Source of the DNA: Rhodospirillaceae bacterium
GTDB lineage: Bacteria; Pseudomonadota; Alphaproteobacteria; Rhodospirillales; UBA2165
Direction: 5' to 3'
Assembly: GCA_018674495.1 (NCBI GenBank)
Contig: JABHAA010000047.1
Span: 1-64,000 of the forward strand
Length of the DNA stretch: 64,000 nt
The notes beneath the pieces were generated by a model that was given only the letters and a program-made list of their open reading frames with translations, was not told where the DNA came from and made no database searches. The first letter of the stretch is position 1. The number at the start of each line of letters is the position of its first letter. A program made the translations under genes and the position numbers. This document shows positions 34,217-43,305 of this stretch, one piece after another.

Positions 34217-34876
34217 CTATGCGTCTTTGCTGGCCAGCCACAAAACTTTGAAAGAACGCCGTACCGATTCGGTGTGCATCTTCATCTGCATGGCTGCCCA
34301 TTCCCGGTCACCATCTTCTAGGGCCGCGATGATCTGGTTGTGCTGAGCGGTAGCCTGCGGGTTATGTTGGATGTTAATTTTGCCAAAGCGTAAAAATATG
34401 GTGTTTGGAAAATCTACCAAACGCAAAACAATATCCCGTAGCCTATCATTGCCCGAGGCACAGTGAATAACCCGGTGGAATTCTGAATTGAGATCAATAT
34501 AGCGACGGCTAACATCCTTCTCGTCATCGGAGTTCAGCCCTGCCATTTTCTCATTTAATTCTTTCAGAAATTCGATTTCGGTTTTGGATATACGCTCCGC
34601 CGCCAAGCCGGCGCTGTAGCTTTCCAGCATGCTAAGAACATCAAAATTTTGCTCGAATAGGGTCTCGTCAACTTCCGATACATAGGTCCGATGATTGGCC
34701 TTGATCGAAACCAGGCCTTCGTCGGCCAAGGCTCGGATTGCTTGTCTAACCGGCGTCCGGCTAACCCGGCAGATACGCACCAGATCCAGTTCTTTCAGTT
34801 GGTGCCCCGGCTCGAATTCGCCGGCCAAAATGCTATTTCGTATCGTTTGATAGGCATCTTCCCGTGCCGTCGCCAT
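34217..34876 (-). CDS. GntR-family regulator with FCD domain
   Basis: A 219-residue regulator. The winged helix is DAYQTIRNSILAGEFEPGHQLKELDLVRICRVSRTPVRQAIRAL (spread over residues 6-49) with the wing GLVSIKANHRTYVSEV. The C-terminal all-helical FCD domain carries likely metal or ligand histidines (EFHRVIH, AQHNQI, KMHTES). ATG 34876 has GGAG upstream; the TTG at 34906 is less likely. It is the only regulator inside the island between 29 and 45 kb, and sits between the TRAP/TAXI operon and the TTT transporter, so it probably controls them. Confidence 0.9.
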   Translation of the reverse strand: MATAREDAYQTIRNSILAGEFEPGHQLKELDLVRICRVSRTPVRQAIRALADEGLVSIKANHRTYVSEVDETLFEQNFDVLSMLESYSAGLAAERISKTEIEFLKELNEKMAGLNSDDEKDVSRRYIDLNSEFHRVIHCASGNDRLRDIVLRLVDFPNTIFLRFGKINIQHNPQATAQHNQIIAALEDGDREWAAMQMKMHTESVRRSFKVLWLASKDA

Positions 34877-35013
34877 GGCGCGTCTCCTACTAGTGCTGAC
34901 CTTCAAGTAGCATATATTAACGTCTTAGGATTGTGCCGCAATGCAAAGGCTAGACCGTGTTGCCAAGCCATTCCAGATCATCATTTCGAGTGCAGCGCCC
35001 GCATCCGATCCCA

Positions 35014-37041
35014 TCAAACAAACAACCATTCTGGCAGCCATTCTGGCAGCAGGTTAGGAAGCCATGTCGATAGCCACGCCGAATACCAATGCAAGTGCAT
35101 AATTCGATCATAGAAACCAATTAGCAAAAGCCATCCGATAGCGGCATAGCCCAAGGCAACTTTCCAACTGTAATTTCCCCATAAAAGGAGATAGGTGACG
35201 ATAAACAATGGGAGGGCGAGCTTTTGACCAATGATCAGCATTATCAAGATCATCGCGCCCAGATGGGCGAAAAACAAAACCGTCTTAGGTAAATCTGCTT
35301 TTTCTGATGTGACCGACATGACCTTGCCGATTGAACCCAGTACTTCGATCTGAGCAAGCAAAGCTCTTCCGTCCATCACCAAAACAAATAAAATTGTCGC
35401 CAAGCCAGAAATGATTGCCACATTGGGAAACAGGCTGACAGATACAGGCCATTGCCGGGCCTCAAATCCTGCCCATAAAAATAGACAACACAGAAATATT
35501 GCCATCGGAAAAGAAATTATAGGATTCCGCTCGGCGCCTTCTCCGGCGCTCGGGGCCTCGTCATTTTTCTTTTGCTGCCTCAAATTTTTGGCGGCAAAGA
35601 ACATCGTGATGGCTATCAAGGAGATTATTATCAAGACGATCGGCCGTGTAATCCAACCGGCGCCATCGTGGGCTAACATGCTTATCTGGAAAGAGTTTTC
35701 CATGATGCCGCCAAGAATTAATGCCAGCACAAGTGGCGGGCGCGGCCAACCTCCCCGCTTCATCGCGAATCCGACAATGCCCATTGTCAGGCAGCTAATC
35801 CAGTCTCCCAATGAAGCACCGCCCAACCAGGCACCCATAAAGACAAAAAGAATGACACCCGGAACAAGCAGGTGACCGGGCAGGAAGGCGACCTTGGCCA
35901 CTTGCTTGCTCCACGCCATCAATAGCAACGCGGCAACGATGTTGGCGACAACAATGCTCCAAACCATGCTGTAGGTAATATGGAGATCTGTTGTCAGCAT
36001 ATCGGGCCCGGGTTTTAAGCCGACAATGATGAGAGCGCCGAGAAGAATGGCAGTCCCCAAACTGCCCGGAATACCAAATGCGACGGTTGGCAAAAGCGAT
36101 CCGCCGCGGGTTGCATTGTTCGCGGCCTCTGGGGCAATGACACCGCGGATATCACCACGGCCAAACATGGATTTGTCCTTAGCGCTTTGAACGGCGTGCC
36201 CGTAAGCCACCCAATCCACGATCGCCGCGCCCAACCCCGGAAGCATGCCAACATAGGTGCCGATCACCGCACAACGAAGCGCAAGCCACCAATGCCGGAA
36301 GGCATCCTTGACGCCTTCAAAAATTCCACCGTCTTCGGCCTCATCGGCCGATATCTGCGATATGGATACATTGCGGATGGCAAGCTCGATAATTTCCGGA
36401 ATGGCGAAAAAGCCCAATACGACGGGGATCAGCGGCAAATTATCGAGGAGATAATCCGAACCGAAATTAAAGCGCGGTATCGCTACGGTTTCCGCATACC
36501 CTACGGTGGACATCAAGATGCCTAGCGCCGCAACCGTCAGGCCTTTCATGATTGAGCCCCCGGATAGAGAACTCACCATCGCCAAGCCAAGGACACCCAA
36601 CATAAACAGCTCTGGAGAATTAAATAACAAAATTATGGGCAGGATCAATGGCAAGGAAACGGCCAGAATCATCGCTCCAAAGACGCCGCCAAACGCGGAA
36701 ACCGTAAATGCCGCGCCGAAAGCCCGCGCCGCCTTGCCTTGTTGCGCCAGCGGATAACCATCGAGAATCGTTGCCTGCGACGCCGCCGTGCCTGGGATGC
36801 CCAACATCACGGATGCAATGGTGTCACTGGTGGTGGTCACGGCAAACATCCCCAAAAGAAGCGCAAATGCCGGCACCGGCTCCATGCCGAAAGCAAAAGG
36901 CAACAGCATGACAAGGCCAATAATACCGCCGAGTCCGGGGACCGCCCCCAACCAAATACCTATAAAAACGCCCAGGAACAGATAGCCAATCGCCGGCCAT
37001 TCGAATACCAGAAATAGCCCAGTGATAAATGCGTCTAACAT
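35014..37041 (-). CDS. Tripartite tricarboxylate transporter permease, TctA-TctB fusion
   Basis: A 675-residue membrane protein. Residues 1 to about 490 are TctA-like: FIGIWLGAVPGLGGIIGLVML near the start, TASDT-type loop TTTSDTIASVMLGIPGTAASQATILDGYP, GMLPGLGAAIVDWVAYGHA and TRGGSLLPTVAFGIPGSLGTAILLGAL. Charged residues 515-535 form a linker. The last 150 residues have about four helices, like the small TctB subunit. Normally TctA and TctB are separate genes. It lies downstream of the tctC-like gene on the same strand, and a hairpin in the gap may lower its expression. The start at 37041 lacks a strong ribosome site. Confidence 0.85.
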   Translation of the reverse strand: MLDAFITGLFLVFEWPAIGYLFLGVFIGIWLGAVPGLGGIIGLVMLLPFAFGMEPVPAFALLLGMFAVTTTSDTIASVMLGIPGTAASQATILDGYPLAQQGKAARAFGAAFTVSAFGGVFGAMILAVSLPLILPIILLFNSPELFMLGVLGLAMVSSLSGGSIMKGLTVAALGILMSTVGYAETVAIPRFNFGSDYLLDNLPLIPVVLGFFAIPEIIELAIRNVSISQISADEAEDGGIFEGVKDAFRHWWLALRCAVIGTYVGMLPGLGAAIVDWVAYGHAVQSAKDKSMFGRGDIRGVIAPEAANNATRGGSLLPTVAFGIPGSLGTAILLGALIIVGLKPGPDMLTTDLHITYSMVWSIVVANIVAALLLMAWSKQVAKVAFLPGHLLVPGVILFVFMGAWLGGASLGDWISCLTMGIVGFAMKRGGWPRPPLVLALILGGIMENSFQISMLAHDGAGWITRPIVLIIISLIAITMFFAAKNLRQQKKNDEAPSAGEGAERNPIISFPMAIFLCCLFLWAGFEARQWPVSVSLFPNVAIISGLATILFVLVMDGRALLAQIEVLGSIGKVMSVTSEKADLPKTVLFFAHLGAMILIMLIIGQKLALPLFIVTYLLLWGNYSWKVALGYAAIGWLLLIGFYDRIMHLHWYSAWLSTWLPNLLPEWLPEWLFV

Positions 37042-37218
37042 GGAGCCCCCAAAGCCACCGATCAACTACAATCTTGCCACGCGGACCTCAGATTCTTGGC
37101 CGAGCAAAGTCCACACTTCCTGAACTTCCATATAATCTTTATCGGCAGATAGCGTCAGTTTAGTTTGGCGTGACTGGGCACAGATTGTTCCTGTGCCTGT
37201 TTTATTATTCTCGAACGA

Positions 37219-37256
37219 CGCCGGAACGGAACCAAATTTTTGGTTTCCTTCCGGCG
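37219..37256 (-). promoter_or_regulatory. Stem-loop between tctC-like and tctA-like genes
   Basis: An 18-bp stem with two mismatches (37219-37236 against 37239-37256) and a two-base loop lies 47 bp after the tctC-type stop codon. No T run follows, so it is more likely an mRNA-stabilising or processing hairpin protecting the binding-protein message than a full terminator. Confidence 0.5.
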
Positions 37257-37302
37257 CTCGATTGACCTGGTTGCTTATCGATTTTGGGATTTACTTTCTA
37301 TT

Positions 37303-38391
37303 TTATTTAGACCTTACGCCCATAATCTTCTTCAGATACGCCAGAGCTGGCGGCGAAATATTGCGAAAGTTCGCCACTACGGCTTCTGCATCCGCTCCGG
37401 TCAGGAAATTTGGAGCATCGTGCATCTGTTTTTTCCAGGCCGCCAGGAACGCGGGATCTTTTGCCGTGGCAATATGGGCTCTACGCAATTCGGCAACAAC
37501 TTCGTCCGATGCGCCTGGCGGTGCTATGAGCCAGAGCGGCCAGGTCATGAAGGTTGAGTACCATTTGTAGGTTTCCCATTTGGAACCGGTCGGCGCTTTT
37601 CCGGTCACCTCTTGATAAAAATCGACAAAATGATTTACGCCTTTACCATATCGATCACCGAGTTTACGCGCCTTGCCGGAGGCAACATTAAACTGACTGT
37701 GATAATATAGCGAAATGGCAGAACCCTTTTTCAGAATGTCATTGGCATAAAAGGCCCAGTAACCAGGATTGCCGGTGGTCAATGCCTTGATCTCACCGGC
37801 CATGATCGCGGCTTTCATTTTTGGCTGGTTGCGATAGCTCGGGATGTGGCGGTTTTCCAAGCCAAGCAATTCAAAGGACATTTGTGTAAAAACGTCCAGC
37901 GCCCGGCCGATACCGACGCCGCCTGAAACAACCAGGCCGGCCTTGACGATATCTTTTGGCGAATTGATTCCGGGTTTAAGATCCGCGCGTACGATGGTCG
38001 TGAAGGCGTCGCCACTGGTGCCAATAATTTTGAGATCTTCCGGTTTATATCTAATACCCGGAATGCCGCCGACCACGCCGGCAAGATTGACCGAACCCCA
38101 GGACAAATGGGTGCCGTCTTTTTTGGCTTTAGAGGTCAGAAAATTGAGCGCCTTGTTGCCACCTCCGCCCGGCATATTCTTGATGATCATGCTGGGCTTG
38201 CCGGCAATATGGTTCGGCATAAACTTGATAAATATCCGCGCCGTTCGGGTAAGCCCGCCGCCCGCGCCTGCCGGAACAAAGACTTCAATGGTTTTGTCTT
38301 TGAACCTTTGTGCTTGGGCCGGTTGTTGAGTAGCCAGAATGAGGGCGGCCCCTGATAAAACCGTATAAACCAACAAATTTGAGAATTTCAT
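37303..38391 (-). CDS. TctC-family tripartite transporter binding protein
   Basis: A 362-residue periplasmic binding protein. The Sec signal is MKFSNLLVYTVLSGAALILA with cleavage after PAQAQ near residue 28. The mature N-terminus (KTIEVFVPAGAGGGLTRTARI) carries the Gly-rich carboxylate-binding loop. It differs from classical TctC in having PSMIIKNMPGGGGNKALNFL in place of the usual NRPGAGG-I-G block. The ATG at 38391 with AGGGA upstream begins the signal; the longer frame is unlikely. It lies upstream of the fused permease and downstream of the arylsulfotransferase-like gene. The ligand is presumably a carboxylate. Confidence 0.85.
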   Translation of the reverse strand: MKFSNLLVYTVLSGAALILATQQPAQAQRFKDKTIEVFVPAGAGGGLTRTARIFIKFMPNHIAGKPSMIIKNMPGGGGNKALNFLTSKAKKDGTHLSWGSVNLAGVVGGIPGIRYKPEDLKIIGTSGDAFTTIVRADLKPGINSPKDIVKAGLVVSGGVGIGRALDVFTQMSFELLGLENRHIPSYRNQPKMKAAIMAGEIKALTTGNPGYWAFYANDILKKGSAISLYYHSQFNVASGKARKLGDRYGKGVNHFVDFYQEVTGKAPTGSKWETYKWYSTFMTWPLWLIAPPGASDEVVAELRRAHIATAKDPAFLAAWKKQMHDAPNFLTGADAEAVVANFRNISPPALAYLKKIMGVRSK

Positions 38392-38731
38392 ATCATTGTA
38401 TCCCTGTATATTTCCGTAAACGGGAAGCTGGACCGTGAATATTCGATCGGCAATTTTGCTCACCAAATAATTTAATTTATCTTTCAAAAAGGTACAACAA
38501 AAATATAATTATATTGGTTTAAAATAACACAGTATTATCCATGAAATTTAAAAAATTATTAAATTACTTTGTGTTATAAAATTTTCTATAAAAACTCCAA
38601 AAAGAAAAAGTTGAACATAATTGAAAATATCGTTATCCATTTAGGCTGAAAGCGCATTATTTGGTTTTGAATTTTCGCTGGCAACCACGACTGTCGCTAG
38701 AATGATCGGCCCCGGCGGAGGGCTCGATAGG
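38392..38731. other. AT-rich promoter gap upstream of tctC-like gene
   Basis: A 340-bp gap, extremely AT-rich, without genes. It holds GTACAAC at 38492-38498, a near match to the TTGTACAA motif, and a perfect AT palindrome at 38502-38515. It lies 100 bp upstream of the tctC-type start, consistent with an operator/promoter region. Confidence 0.5.
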
Positions 38732-40345
38732 TTAAAGCGATGCGATGCGGGCGCCGCCAAACACTTCCCAGCCAACGATGTCGTCCGGGTCGCGCACATG
38801 AACTTCAAACAGGATTTTGTTGTCCGGGTCATATTCGCGGATTCGCCCCCAATAACAAAAATCACTCATATGCCATTTTGAACGATCCCACTCCTGCCAC
38901 TGAAAGTCGGCTATTGTGACATTCCCTTGGACATCGAGGACGGGTCCTTCGGGCGCGCAGAAGGAATCGATGACCAGATGATTCCCTGTTTCGGCCAATC
39001 TGTGGCAATCACCCATGGCCCAGGAAACAACCTTATCGTCGCTGTCGTCTGTTGTTGACGTCCACACTTGCTCAACGGTCCCCTTGGCTTCGTCAACCAT
39101 ATATTCAACGCCTCTGGAATAACTTTCCGCCGGCTTGAGCGGCCGATCAAAAGGTCGGCGCTGGTAGTTTCCATTATCATAGACGGAGATACTGCCATCG
39201 GCATTTACGCGTGGGTTATGACCATGCCAGGTCCAGCGGATATTTGGATCAATTGGATTGAGCAACTTTAATTTTTGTGGATCATCCCAACCTTCATGAG
39301 GCGAAATAATCCAAACAATTTCGCCGGAATCCTTGTCGATTTTTATAAAAGCGTCCTGATTGCGTAATGAGACAATTACACCGCCATTGACCTGATCAAG
39401 GGTAACGCCATTGCCATGAGACCAATCGACGTGATTGGGAAAGCCGCGCACATGCCAAAACGGGCTGAAGGTGTCATAGCCAATTCGGTAGGGATCCAGA
39501 TAGTCAAAAGCATCCCATTGCCAAACAACATCGCCGGCGCTGGTAAATTCCAAGATTCTGTCTCCGACGACTTGTTTGGTGCCGCGCGGTGCCGTTGGGT
39601 CGGTATCTGACGTTGGGTAGTCATCGAAGGTTCTGGCATTAGCTGACATGCACAAGAAGTTGCCGTCGGGCGTCTCATGGGGTTGATGATGAAGGCTATC
39701 GGCGTCAATCGAGATACCGCCTTCGACGCGGCCGGCGGGGCGCCTGCTGGCAAACCAGGTTGTTAAAATTTCGCCCCGAATATCCATCTCGATCGAACGA
39801 TAGTCGGCCGTATGAAAAAACAAATTTCCATTTGATAGTTTTTGAATGCCGGAGATTCTGAAGTCCGAACGGTAGTACCAGACCACGCAGCCTTCTTCGT
39901 CGAGTGCCACAAGAAGTGAGTAGTCGCGCAAGAATTTACGCTGGCGCGGCGTATGCCAAATCATCCGGGTCACCGGGCGGCGGCGCAAAGACAGCAAGGT
40001 AAATCCAGGCTCCATAGGAATAGGCGTGGCGGATTTCACGTCGAACACCGGCATGTCCCGTAAATCGCCTGGTAACGGTGGCGTGCGCCAATGCATTTCC
40101 GGTAATTCAGATCGGGCGCCATCAATCGTGACCAAGGATGCTTTGACCGTATAATCCTGATCCGCGCGCAAGCCGGTAAGGGCTATCCCCTTGGCGCCGT
40201 CGACTTCGCTGACTTCGATGTTGCGGACATGGTCGCCGCTGCTCAGGTGAACGGAAACTTTGCCGGCCTTAAAGCCGTCGATGTACAATATGGCGACCAA
40301 TCCAATTCGATGATCGGGAACAGGTTTGATTTCCGCATTGATCAT
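38732..40345 (-). CDS. Arylsulfotransferase (AssT-like) family protein, copy 1
   Basis: A 537-residue protein with a Fn3-like N-terminal domain (about 1-92) and a beta-propeller. Candidate AssT catalytic residues are visible: H223 (DSLHHQPHE), H310 (DWSHGNGV), R328 (SLRNQD) and H374/H376 (WHGHNPR). The H310-R328 spacing of 18 equals H356-R374 of E. coli AssT, whose H436 forms the sulfo-intermediate. Unlike that periplasmic enzyme it has no signal peptide, so it should be cytoplasmic. It lies 56 bp after the alcohol dehydrogenase and has a paralogue at 43306. Sulfate transfer between phenolic or alcohol groups is expected; substrates are unknown. Confidence 0.8.
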   Translation of the reverse strand: MINAEIKPVPDHRIGLVAILYIDGFKAGKVSVHLSSGDHVRNIEVSEVDGAKGIALTGLRADQDYTVKASLVTIDGARSELPEMHWRTPPLPGDLRDMPVFDVKSATPIPMEPGFTLLSLRRRPVTRMIWHTPRQRKFLRDYSLLVALDEEGCVVWYYRSDFRISGIQKLSNGNLFFHTADYRSIEMDIRGEILTTWFASRRPAGRVEGGISIDADSLHHQPHETPDGNFLCMSANARTFDDYPTSDTDPTAPRGTKQVVGDRILEFTSAGDVVWQWDAFDYLDPYRIGYDTFSPFWHVRGFPNHVDWSHGNGVTLDQVNGGVIVSLRNQDAFIKIDKDSGEIVWIISPHEGWDDPQKLKLLNPIDPNIRWTWHGHNPRVNADGSISVYDNGNYQRRPFDRPLKPAESYSRGVEYMVDEAKGTVEQVWTSTTDDSDDKVVSWAMGDCHRLAETGNHLVIDSFCAPEGPVLDVQGNVTIADFQWQEWDRSKWHMSDFCYWGRIREYDPDNKILFEVHVRDPDDIVGWEVFGGARIASL

Positions 40346-40401
40346 GGAACAATTCCTGACATAAATCGGTCAAAATTTTGTTGTGAATTGGAAGGTGCCC
40401 G

Positions 40402-41496
40402 TTAGTTCATTTGCAGGACCGGTTTGATGGTCGTACCGGTTTCGCTGTCGTGGAAAGCCTGTTCAATGTCGTCGAATGGGTAGTACCGAATAAGCCGGTC
40501 AAATGGGAATCTCCCTTGCATAAAAAAATCGACCAGTCGCGGGATGAAGACTTCGGGATTGCTGTTGCCTTCGGTAATGCCGACAATTTTTCGCGCTTTC
40601 ATAAGGTGCCGCATGGGGACCGTCAGTTCGCCCGTTTCCTCGGGCGGTGCGACAAAACCGAATGTACCGTTGGGCGCCAGAACTTCGATGGCATGTCCCA
40701 TTACCGGCGCCAGGCTGGTCGTATCGAGTGTAAAATCGACGCCATCTGGAAGAAGGCCGAGAATACGATCACTAGCCGGGCCGTCGTCCGCGCGGATAAC
40801 TTCATCGGCCCCCAGTTCCGCCGCCATTTGCAAGCGGTTCGGATGAAGATCAACGGCGATGATGCGTCCCGCGCCGGCGATCTTTGCCGCCATCACCGCC
40901 GAAAGGCCGAGAGAGCCGGCCCCGAACACGGCCAACGTCTGGCCTGGTTGGAGCTTGAAAACATTCAGCACCGCCCCGGCGCCGGTCTGGATACCGCAGC
41001 CGAGCGGCCCAAGCGCTTCCAGCGGCGCGTCTTTCCGAACTTTTACGATGCCGCGCCGCTTGCCGATTGCATGGGTGGCAAACGAAGATTGATTAAAAAA
41101 GTCGCCATGGACCGGGCCCTCATTGCCTTGAAGATAGTAAGAGCCATCGGGCCGGGTGCAGGCAAAATGATCGGTGCTATAACAAATCGCCGGCTCACTG
41201 TTCAGACAGCTTGGACATTGGCCGCAGGATGCAAAGGTCATCACCACATGATCGCCTTTGGTAATATCGGTGACGCCGGAGCCAATTGCCTCAACCACCC
41301 CTGAGCCTTCATGGCCGAGGACGACGGGCCGTGGCGAGCGGCCGCTGGGACCAGCCACCTTCAGATCGGTATGACAAACACCTGTCGCCGTCAGGCGAAC
41401 CAAAACCTCGCCTTCATCCGGGCCTGTGAGTTCCAGCTCTTCCAACGATGGTTTCAGGCTTTCATCGCGAAAAACGGCCGCCCTGATTTTGGTCAT
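40402..41496 (-). CDS. Zinc-dependent alcohol dehydrogenase (aryl-alcohol type)
   Basis: A 364-residue medium-chain dehydrogenase. Catalytic zinc ligands are in TGVCHTDLKVA and LGHEGSGVVEAIG with a Cys in PLGCGIQTGAG. Structural zinc cysteines form CGQCPSCLNSEPAIC. The nucleotide motif is FGAGSLGLSAVMAAK, followed by an acidic residue (VDLHPNRL) that favours NAD. It resembles benzyl-alcohol and class III-like dehydrogenases. The ATG at 41496 has AGGGGAAG ten bases upstream. It is the first gene of a minus-strand unit with arylsulfotransferase copy 1, facing the sulfatase, so it may oxidise an alcohol freed from a sulfate ester. Confidence 0.9.
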   Translation of the reverse strand: MTKIRAAVFRDESLKPSLEELELTGPDEGEVLVRLTATGVCHTDLKVAGPSGRSPRPVVLGHEGSGVVEAIGSGVTDITKGDHVVMTFASCGQCPSCLNSEPAICYSTDHFACTRPDGSYYLQGNEGPVHGDFFNQSSFATHAIGKRRGIVKVRKDAPLEALGPLGCGIQTGAGAVLNVFKLQPGQTLAVFGAGSLGLSAVMAAKIAGAGRIIAVDLHPNRLQMAAELGADEVIRADDGPASDRILGLLPDGVDFTLDTTSLAPVMGHAIEVLAPNGTFGFVAPPEETGELTVPMRHLMKARKIVGITEGNSNPEVFIPRLVDFFMQGRFPFDRLIRYYPFDDIEQAFHDSETGTTIKPVLQMN

Positions 41497-41605
41497 CCTG
41501 TTCAACTTCCCCTGCCGTCAATTGCGGATAGCTGAGTGGGGACTATCCACCATGGATTTCATGCTTAATCGCTGGTCGAGTTTCTCTGATTTACGATTGA
41601 CATAA

Positions 41606-41686
41606 TGTACAACAATTTATAATTTTAAACAATGATAATCCTCAAATTACAGCGATAGTTTAAATATAATATTAAATTTTGTACAA
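41606..41686. promoter_or_regulatory. Paired TTGTACAA-type sites in the divergent promoter
   Basis: TGTACAA at 41606-41612 (followed by CAATTTAT) and TTGTACAA at 41679-41686 sit 73 bp apart in the AT-rich gap between the alcohol dehydrogenase (minus) and the sulfatase (plus). Each lies near one of the two presumed promoters. Paired palindromes in a divergent gap fit control by a dimeric repressor such as the island's GntR protein; this is inference. Confidence 0.45.
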
Positions 41687-41718
41687 TTATTTAAGATTGA
41701 GAGCGCATTCATAACGGC

Positions 41719-43293
41719 ATGGCTCAAGTCAAAAACATTCTATTTATCATGTGCGACCAGTTGCGCTGGGATTACCTTGGTTGCGCGCGGCATCAGGCTC
41801 TCGAAACACCGCATATCGACGGCCTGGCCAAGCGTGGCGTGCTGTTCGCGCGCGCCTTCGTCCAATCCGCTATTTGCGGGCCATCGCGCATGTCCTTCTA
41901 TACCGGGCGATATTTAGCCAGCCATGGATCGACCATGAATGGCGTGCCGCTTCCGGTCTCGGAACGCACGCTCGGTGACTACCTCCGCCGCCTCGGCGTG
42001 CCGACGGCCTTGATCGGTAAAAGCCACATGACCGCCGATCACGAAGCCATAAAACGGTTGGGTCTTGAGCCCCGGAGCGATGCCTGGAACCATCTATCCG
42101 AATGTGGTTTCGACGCGGTAGAGAGGGACGATGGCATGCATCTGGATGACACAGTGGATCCGGACCTTGCCTATAATTTGTATTTGAACTCGAAAGGCTA
42201 TGACGGGCGCAATCCCTGGCATGGCTGGGCCAATTCCGCCGACGGCCCCAATGGTGATATTTTATCCGGTTGGGAAATGGCCAATGCGCGTCTCGCCGCC
42301 CGCGTCGACGAGGCAGATTCCGAAACCCCCTATATGACCCGGCGCGCCATCGATTTTATCTCTGCCAAGGGCGACCAGCCATGGTGCCTGCATCTCAGCT
42401 ACGTAAAACCCCATTGGCCGTATATGGCGCCGGTGCCATATCACGCAGCGTACGGTTCCGATGATTGCCTACCTGTCCGGCGGGCAGACCGAGAGCGTAT
42501 CGACGCCCATCCTCTGCACCTGGGTTATATGACCCATCCGGAGTCCGAGGTTTTTTCCCATTTGGATCGCCGCAATTCCGTCATCCCCACCTATATGGGC
42601 CTCGTTAAACAGATCGATGATCAAATGGGCGTGCTGTTCGAGCATCTTGAGCAGACCGGGCGCATGGACGACACCATGATCGTCTTCACCAGCGATCACG
42701 GCGATCAGTTGGGCGACCACTGGCTGGGAGAAAAAGAACTGTTCTTCGAGGAGTCGGTCCGCATTCCGATGATCATCTATGACCCCAGTTCACATGCCGA
42801 CGCAACACGGGGCGCCAGGGACATGCGCCTGGTGGAAGCCATCGACTTGGTTCCAACTTTCATTGACGCGCTGGGCGGCGACATCCCCGATCACATCTTG
42901 GAAGGACGCTCCTTGCTGTCTCTGCTGCGCGGCCAGCAGCCCGCATCTTGGCGTGAATTCGTGGTCGCCGAACTGAACTACGCCTATGCTTGGTGCCGCC
43001 GCGATTTGAAACTCAGCCCCGATGAAGCGAGTGCCACAATGCTGAGGACCGAACGTTGGAAATACATTCATCATGAAACTTTCAGGGCGCAGCTTTTTGA
43101 CCTGCAAGAGGATCCAGATGAGTTTTACGATTTGGGAACCGACCCCGAATTCGAACATCTGCGCCGGGAAATGGCCGATGCGTTATTTCAATGGCTCCGC
43201 CGCCGCAAGCGCCGTGTTACCTTGGCGGACGGTGAGGTCGAAGCCAGAACCGGCGCTTTCTGGGATCGCGGCGTCCAATTGGGACAGTGGTAA
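41719..43293 (+). CDS. Formylglycine-type sulfatase / phosphonate monoester hydrolase family
   Basis: A 524-residue alkaline-phosphatase-superfamily hydrolase. The CxPxR motif is C53-G-P-S-R57, so Cys53 can be converted to formylglycine. Metal ligands include D13 (MCDQLRWD) and D326-H327 in FTSDHGDQLGDH, with K339 downstream. The overall layout (HLSYVKPHWPYMAPVPYH; C-terminal FDLQEDPDEFYDLG) resembles phosphonate monoester hydrolases as well as choline- or alkyl-type sulfatases, so sulfate, phosphate or phosphonate monoesters are possible. No signal peptide: cytoplasmic. It is followed 12 bp later by arylsulfotransferase copy 2. No formylglycine-generating enzyme is in the window. Confidence 0.88.
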   Translation: MAQVKNILFIMCDQLRWDYLGCARHQALETPHIDGLAKRGVLFARAFVQSAICGPSRMSFYTGRYLASHGSTMNGVPLPVSERTLGDYLRRLGVPTALIGKSHMTADHEAIKRLGLEPRSDAWNHLSECGFDAVERDDGMHLDDTVDPDLAYNLYLNSKGYDGRNPWHGWANSADGPNGDILSGWEMANARLAARVDEADSETPYMTRRAIDFISAKGDQPWCLHLSYVKPHWPYMAPVPYHAAYGSDDCLPVRRADRERIDAHPLHLGYMTHPESEVFSHLDRRNSVIPTYMGLVKQIDDQMGVLFEHLEQTGRMDDTMIVFTSDHGDQLGDHWLGEKELFFEESVRIPMIIYDPSSHADATRGARDMRLVEAIDLVPTFIDALGGDIPDHILEGRSLLSLLRGQQPASWREFVVAELNYAYAWCRRDLKLSPDEASATMLRTERWKYIHHETFRAQLFDLQEDPDEFYDLGTDPEFEHLRREMADALFQWLRRRKRRVTLADGEVEARTGAFWDRGVQLGQW

Positions 43294-43305
43294 ATGGAGT
43301 AAGCC

